From Aquirufa sp. (GTDB taxonomy: Bacteria > Bacteroidota > Bacteroidia > Cytophagales > Spirosomataceae), in the NCBI GenBank assembly GCA_030833145.1, contig JAURHT010000080.1, positions 1-8,731 on the forward strand: a stretch of DNA of 8,731 nt, given 5' to 3'. The notes beneath the pieces are model-generated. The model was not told the DNA's origin. It saw only the letters and a program-made list of their open reading frames with translations, and did no database searches. The translations under genes were made by a program, and so were the position numbers. Below are positions 5,581-8,731 of the stretch, piece by piece. Position 1 is the first letter of the stretch, and each line of letters begins with the position of its first letter.

Positions 5581-6097
5581 ACCATCCATCGTCTTTCTTA
5601 GCCTTTGGCGCTGGAGCAGTTTGTTTCTTTGCTGCCGGAGTCGTCTTCCCCGCTCCCACTTTGGCACCCTGACCCGAAGCCAGATTCACATCTAAAGCAA
5701 CACGGCTAAATACGCGGCAAACGATTTTCCACTCGTCGTTAATCTTCATTAGGCTTAAGAGGTCGATGTATTTGAAATCATCGAACTTAAATTCTACGGT
5801 CGCCACGGCTGAAGTTCCAGCATAAGAGTAGTTTAACAGAGCTCCCGTTGCCTTCGCTCCACCTACAGGCATGCCGGCAATGAATTTACGCAAAGGCATA
5901 TCTGCGATTTTCCCAGTCGACGTGTTTAGATTTCTTAATAGGGCATTGCTAGCGAAGGCGCGACCTAAGCTCGCTGTGTCCCCTTTAGTGAAGCCTTCTG
6001 TGTAAGACGTGATGGCAGATTTGATGCCCTCGTCTTCTGATTGAGCAAATGCGGTGCTGCCGATAAGGCAAAATAGCGCAATAAATACGTTTTTCAT
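5579..6097 (-). CDS. Secreted NTF2-like (putative lumazine-binding / DUF4440-type) protein
   Basis: This 172-aa protein starts with a Sec signal peptide (MKNVFIALFCLIGSTAFA, probable cleavage before Gln19). Residues about 22-132 have the cone-shaped NTF2-like pattern: an N-terminal helix pair (IKSAITSYTEGFTKGDTASLGRAF), then strands ending in LLSLMKINDEWKIVCRVF, as in the Lumazine_bd_2 group. That group is common in Bacteroidota and mostly of unknown function; the name does not show lumazine binding. A low-complexity tail (about 136-172) rich in Ala, Lys, Pro and Gly ends in DDGW. It is encoded 11 nt after the serine hydrolase gene on the same strand, so the two are probably one operon with exported products. 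The short spacer contains AAACAAACC before the ATG, a typical A-rich Bacteroidota start. Confidence 0.8.
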   Translation of the reverse strand: MKNVFIALFCLIGSTAFAQSEDEGIKSAITSYTEGFTKGDTASLGRAFASNALLRNLNTSTGKIADMPLRKFIAGMPVGGAKATGALLNYSYAGTSAVATVEFKFDDFKYIDLLSLMKINDEWKIVCRVFSRVALDVNLASGQGAKVGAGKTTPAAKKQTAPAPKAKKDDGW

Positions 6098-6108
6098 GGT
6101 TTGTTTAA

Positions 6109-7335
6109 TTAATTGCCTCCTGAGGATTCGCTTTCTGCTGGGAGATTTTCTCCTTTCAAGAAATATTTAGCCTTCTCAGGGTACAAGATGGATTGAACGA
6201 TATTGACTTTGGCCAACGAATGATTCGCCATATTACCCAAAATAATAATAGCCGAATTGTCTTTTTGATTGTGTAAATAATAATTTTTGAATCCGTGCCA
6301 CCAGCCCGTATGGTAGGTAAGCCATTCGCCATTCTCTAATTGCTTTAGTCTCCAACCTAAACCGTAGTTTGTAGTTAACACTTTAGGCTTGGTATGTTGT
6401 GGTGTAAAAGCTTCAGCTAAAGAGCTAAGTTTAACGACAGTTTCTGAATTCAATGCCTGGTCCCAAAGAAACATATCCTCCACCGTAGAATAAATTCCTT
6501 TATCACCCGTCACTCCGTCTAAGTGGTCGAAACCTACAACGGCTAATCCAGATCGCTTGGGTTGGTAACCGGTTGCAGATGTTTTCAGTAATTCCGGATG
6601 CTGCGGATCGTAGACGAATGATTCGGTCATTCCAGCGGGAGTGAAAATGTTTTCTTTAACATATTCTCTAAAACCTTTGCCGCTGATGCGCTCCACGATA
6701 TAAGCCAATAATATGTAATTGGTATTATTGTAATGAAACTGGCGATTCGGGTGGTAGTCGATGCCTGGTTTAATCTTGTTAAATAGTTCCACTACTTTGG
6801 CATTCGTCAAAGGGCTTTTCTTGTCGTAGTATTTATCTAGACAATAAGCATAATTAGGAAGGCCTGATTTGTGCGTTAATAAACTGCGGATGGTGATACT
6901 GGAGTCGTAGGGGAATCCAGGAATATGCTGTTCCACGCGATCGTCTAACTTTAGTTTCCCTTGTTCCATTAATTGCAAAATAGAAACAGCGGTGAATTGT
7001 TTGGAAACGGAGGCTAGTTGAAAGGGGGTGCGGGTATTTAATTGAGCTTTAGTGAAGTTATTAGCAATGCCAAAGGCTCTTTTATAAATGATCTTCCCAT
7101 ATTGAGCTACGAGTACCGTTCCATTAAAGCCTGTTTTCTTTTGCAGGGTTTTAAAGAAGGTATCTAATTTGATGGCTTTTTGAGCGGCTATTTTAGGGTC
7201 GAATAAACTCGCAATGCTATCATTTCGCTTTTCTACGGCACTGTTTTTGGTAAATAAATGGCCGGGAATGTTGTTGCAGGAGGCCATGCAAAATAAGGTT
7301 GCCAAAATACTGAGTGCTAAAGACCTCCGATTCAT
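6109..7335 (-). CDS. Serine hydrolase lipoprotein, beta-lactamase / PBP-like family
   Basis: This 408-aa protein belongs to the class C beta-lactamase-related fold (Pfam Beta-lactamase type), which includes D-aminopeptidases, esterases and penicillin-binding-protein-like peptidases. The N-terminus is a lipoprotein signal, with hydrophobic residues 6-19 and a probable lipidated Cys20 (MASC-NN). The catalytic motifs are in place: SVSK (Ser109-Lys112) as SxxK, Tyr202-Asn-Asn as YxN, and His342-Thr-Gly in place of KTG, as in several family members. Other typical parts are RTPFQLASVSKQFTA, LLTHKSGLPNY and GDKGIYSTVEDM. It should sit in the periplasm or on the outer membrane. It leads a two-gene operon with the NTF2-like gene. 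A true beta-lactamase is not supported; the substrate is unknown. A promoter candidate lies 37-66 nt upstream. Confidence 0.88.
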   Translation of the reverse strand: MNRRSLALSILATLFCMASCNNIPGHLFTKNSAVEKRNDSIASLFDPKIAAQKAIKLDTFFKTLQKKTGFNGTVLVAQYGKIIYKRAFGIANNFTKAQLNTRTPFQLASVSKQFTAVSILQLMEQGKLKLDDRVEQHIPGFPYDSSITIRSLLTHKSGLPNYAYCLDKYYDKKSPLTNAKVVELFNKIKPGIDYHPNRQFHYNNTNYILLAYIVERISGKGFREYVKENIFTPAGMTESFVYDPQHPELLKTSATGYQPKRSGLAVVGFDHLDGVTGDKGIYSTVEDMFLWDQALNSETVVKLSSLAEAFTPQHTKPKVLTTNYGLGWRLKQLENGEWLTYHTGWWHGFKNYYLHNQKDNSAIIILGNMANHSLAKVNIVQSILYPEKAKYFLKGENLPAESESSGGN

Positions 7336-7371
7336 ATGCGAAATTGCGAATTGTATTTGTTAATTTTAAAG

Positions 7372-7401
7372 CAATTTAATCAGAAAAGGCTTTAATTCAA
7401 A
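7372..7401 (-). promoter_or_regulatory. Promoter candidate of the serine hydrolase operon
   Basis: On the minus strand TTTG (7398-7401) is followed after exactly 19 nt by TAAATTG (7372-7378), close to the Bacteroidota pair TTTG and TAnnTTTG. The predicted transcript start would leave a leader of roughly 30 nt. The -7 box lacks one T of the consensus. Confidence 0.5.
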
Positions 7402-7405
7402 CCCT

Positions 7406-7630
7406 ATGCTGCAGCGGATTTTCGTTTTCTTTTTTCTTCTTCTACTCCGAATTTATCAAGGGTTGATTTCTCCCTTTTTACCCCCTGCTTGTCGCTACAC
7501 GCCTACTTGTTCCGAATATGCAAAACAGGCACTTCAAAAACACGGGTTGTTAGAAGGATTACGCCTTACCATTAGGCGTGTTAGTAGTTGTCATCCTTGG
7601 GGTGGGAGTGGACATGATCCGGTACCTTGA
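7406..7630 (+). CDS. yidD: Membrane protein insertion efficiency factor YidD
   Basis: YidD is a small membrane-associated protein that aids YidC-dependent insertion of inner-membrane proteins. The whole 74-aa sequence follows the family: an N-terminal amphipathic/hydrophobic stretch ([19 protein letters not shown]), then [10 protein letters not shown] (29-38), a helix with [14 protein letters not shown], and [14 protein letters not shown] (61-74) with Cys62. The conserved cysteines are 29, 35 and 62. It is divergent from the serine hydrolase gene and transcribed alone, away from the rpmH-rnpA-yidD-yidC order seen in Proteobacteria. A strong terminator follows 9 nt after the stop. The ATG at 7406 is the only sensible start. 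Confidence 0.96.
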   Translation: MLQRIFVFFFLLLLRIYQGLISPFLPPACRYTPTCSEYAKQALQKHGLLEGLRLTIRRVSSCHPWGGSGHDPVP

Positions 7631-7639
7631 TTGAAAGGC

Positions 7640-7659
7640 AACAGTGTAGCACTGTTTTT
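7640..7659 (+). terminator. Intrinsic terminator of yidD
   Basis: AACAGTG (7640-7646) and CACTGTT (7650-7656) form a perfect 7-bp stem with the loop TAG, running directly into TTTTT (7655-7659) and ATTG. It starts 9 nt after the yidD stop. Confidence 0.85.
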
Positions 7660-7786
7660 ATTGTACTATTCTAATTTTATCCTAAATTATTTTTGGCATT
7701 AGATTGCCGAAAAAAAAGTGATTTTTTTTTCAAAAAATTTTCTATTGAAAAAATACAATCGATTAGAAGCTGTTTTGGCGGTTTTG

Positions 7787-7831
7787 TATCTAATTTGACT
7801 TCAAAATAGGGTCTCTATTTAAAATTAGATA
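7787..7831. repeat. Hairpin E, two-tier inverted repeat
   Basis: The outer arms TATCTAATTT (7787-7796) and AAATTAGATA (7822-7831) are exact reverse complements. Inside, AAATAG (7804-7809) pairs with CTATTT (7815-7820) around the loop GGTCT. It is AT-rich and has no U-run after it. It lies about 140 bp upstream of the -33 box of the SusC promoter, so it may be a DNA site rather than part of that transcript. Confidence 0.45.
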
Positions 7832-7967
7832 ACAATTAGATTATTTACAGATTCTGTCCTACACTGTGCTAGTTTTCAAGAAAATCTGACTTTTGTACAA
7901 TTTATTACCCCTAAGTCATCGATTCATTATCTAATTTCATTTTTTTATTCAATTTATTCTTAGTTTT

Positions 7968-7999
7968 TTTGTGTCGGTTTTGAAATTAGTCTTATTTTG
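7968..7999 (+). promoter_or_regulatory. Promoter candidate of the SusC-like gene
   Basis: TTTG (7968-7971) and TATTTTG (7993-7999) are 21 nt apart, close to the Bacteroidota -33/-7 pair; the -7 box has one base fewer than TAnnTTTG. Transcription would begin near 8005, giving a leader of about 120 nt. The LacI-type operator overlaps the end of the -7 box and the start point. Confidence 0.55.
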
Positions 8000-8011
8000 T
8001 AAACGATTACA
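7998..8011. promoter_or_regulatory. LacI-family operator candidate
   Basis: TGTAAACGATTACA fits the general LacI/cre-type pattern TGnAAnCGnTTnCA at all ten fixed positions; the arms TGTAA and TTACA are perfect inverted copies with the central CG. By simple base counting a match to ten fixed bases is expected about 0.01 times in this window. Its place over the -7 box and predicted start point is right for a repressor. The regulator itself is not in the window. Confidence 0.65.
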
Positions 8012-8124
8012 TGGGCATTTCAAAAGGCTTTGGCCAGCTGAATCTCAGTCTTCTTTATATAAATAGGAACAAGAACAAGACCAACAAGAATCATTAATCA
8101 TTTTTAACCCTTAATTTTTCACTT

Positions 8125-8731
8125 ATGATTCATTCTTACAAAAGAGTGGGTCGCCTTGTGCGATCAGGTGTTAGTAACCTAGGCTTCAAGCAAGCTTTTA
8201 GTGTTGCTATTGCACTAGTAATTTCCTTGGGTGCTTTCGCCCAAGACGTGGTTTCAGGGAAAGTAACTGACTCGAAAGACGGTTCAGCTATTCCTGGTGT
8301 TTCTGTTACAGTTAAAGGTACTACTAAAGGTGCTCAAACTGATATTAACGGTACTTACAAAGTTAATGCAGGAAGTGGTAGCACTTTGGTATTCTCTTTC
8401 GTAGGTTATACTAAAAAAGAAGTTAAGGCTACAGGTTCTGTAGTTAACGTTTCTTTAGCTGCTGACAATCAATCTTTAGAAGAAGTTGTGGTAGTAGGTT
8501 ACGGTACTCAAAAGAGAAAAGAGATTTCTGGAACTGTAACAAGTTTAGGATCTCGTGATTTCAACGCGGGTGTTGTGACTAACCCATTAGCTGCTGCTCA
8601 AGGTAAAGTAGCTGGTTTAGTGATTACTCAGTCTTCTGGTGATCCTAACGCTCGTCCAACTGTACGTTTACGTGGTACAGGTTCATTGAACGCAGGTTCT
8701 GAGCCATTATACGTAATTGACGGTGTGATTG
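8125..8731 (+). CDS. SusC/RagA family TonB-linked outer-membrane receptor (5' part, cut by window end)
   Basis: This is the N-terminal 202 residues of a protein that should be around 1000 aa. A long signal peptide with basic start and hydrophobic AFSVAIALVISLGAFA ends before Gln40. A carboxypeptidase-D-regulatory-like beta domain follows (about 42-112: VSGKVTDSKDGSAIPGVSVTVKGTTKGAQTD). The TonB box region is SLEEVVVVGYGTQKR (117-131). The plug domain then begins, with NPLAAAQGKVAGLVI and the family hallmark PLYVIDGV near 194-201. It would import glycans or peptides across the outer membrane with a SusD lipoprotein, expected just downstream. Codons end in T much more than in the neighbouring genes (many GGT, GTT, GCT, ACT), typical of high expression. 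A LacI-type operator suggests sugar-dependent control. The leader has no Shine-Dalgarno sequence. Confidence 0.95.
   Translation, partial: MIHSYKRVGRLVRSGVSNLGFKQAFSVAIALVISLGAFAQDVVSGKVTDSKDGSAIPGVSVTVKGTTKGAQTDINGTYKVNAGSGSTLVFSFVGYTKKEVKATGSVVNVSLAADNQSLEEVVVVGYGTQKRKEISGTVTSLGSRDFNAGVVTNPLAAAQGKVAGLVITQSSGDPNARPTVRLRGTGSLNAGSEPLYVIDGVI

Larger units (their letters stand above)
7631..8124 (+). other. 494-nt AT-rich gap upstream of the SusC-like gene
   Basis: There is no protein or RNA gene that I can recognise. Contents in order: the yidD terminator; A- and T-runs at 7709-7755 (likely curved DNA); hairpin E at 7787-7831; a third exact copy of TATCTAATTT at 7928-7937; a promoter candidate at 7968-7999 with a LacI-type operator on it; and a predicted leader of about 120 nt containing a purine-rich AACAAG repeat (8067-8090). 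A 28-codon frame from ATG 8011 to 8097 exists but is probably not translated. Confidence 0.7.

Noticed and set aside
5343..5585. 80-codon minus-strand reading frame across the hairpins
   Set aside because: It is made of the inverted repeats and the spacer between convergent genes; it has no recognisable domain and the repeated DNA is read in two different frames.
6109..7335. Serine hydrolase as a true class C beta-lactamase
   Set aside because: The SxxK/YxN/HTG motifs and lipoprotein signal fit the broad family, but HTG instead of KTG and overall divergence from AmpC do not support antibiotic hydrolysis.
8011..8097. 28-codon leader peptide upstream of the SusC-like gene
   Set aside because: Its ATG lies within about 6 nt of the predicted transcript start and is part of the operator palindrome; no regulatory peptide features are visible.

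Overview
The window looks like chromosomal DNA of a Bacteroidota bacterium, probably of the Cytophagales type. The evidence is the 5' part of a SusC/RagA TonB-dependent receptor with its carboxypeptidase-like N-terminal domain, promoter candidates of the Bacteroidota form (TTTG, about 19-21 nt, TAnnTTTG), AT-rich leaders without Shine-Dalgarno sequences, and a NupG-like nucleoside permease, a lipoprotein serine hydrolase and an NTF2-like secreted protein. No phage, IS, CRISPR, rRNA or tRNA is visible. The lineage call is inference.

Layout. Positions 26-139 hold a SAM-I riboswitch, followed by metX (homoserine O-acetyltransferase) and an SDR oxidoreductase that overlaps the end of metX by 17 nt, so both should be under SAM control. 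A NupG-family permease runs convergently and overlaps the SDR end by 14 nt. After an AT-rich gap come a small two-TM DUF3592-like protein, a complete myo-inositol oxygenase (all six diiron ligands present) and a VOC-fold protein. A convergent junction follows (about 5322-5578). On the minus strand, a serine hydrolase lipoprotein and an NTF2-like secreted protein form a two-gene operon with its own promoter candidate. Divergent from it is yidD, closed by a clear terminator. A 494-nt AT-rich gap then leads to the truncated susC-like gene.

The most unusual part is not a gene. Four long hairpins lie within about 750 bp (4829-5580). Each has a long outer stem whose sequence is unique to that copy (16-23 bp, perfect or nearly so), then a small asymmetric internal loop, a 5-6 bp inner stem and a short apical loop. 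Two of them (5338-5401 and 5436-5501) are tandem copies: their 30-nt loop segments are 29/30 identical, while the outer stems differ and yet each remains self-complementary. They look like bidirectional terminators built on a mobile or gene-converted core.

A second notable signal is a LacI-family operator match (TGTAAACGATTACA, 7998-8011). It sits on the -7 box and predicted start of the SusC promoter, which suggests that a sugar-responsive LacI repressor controls this receptor.
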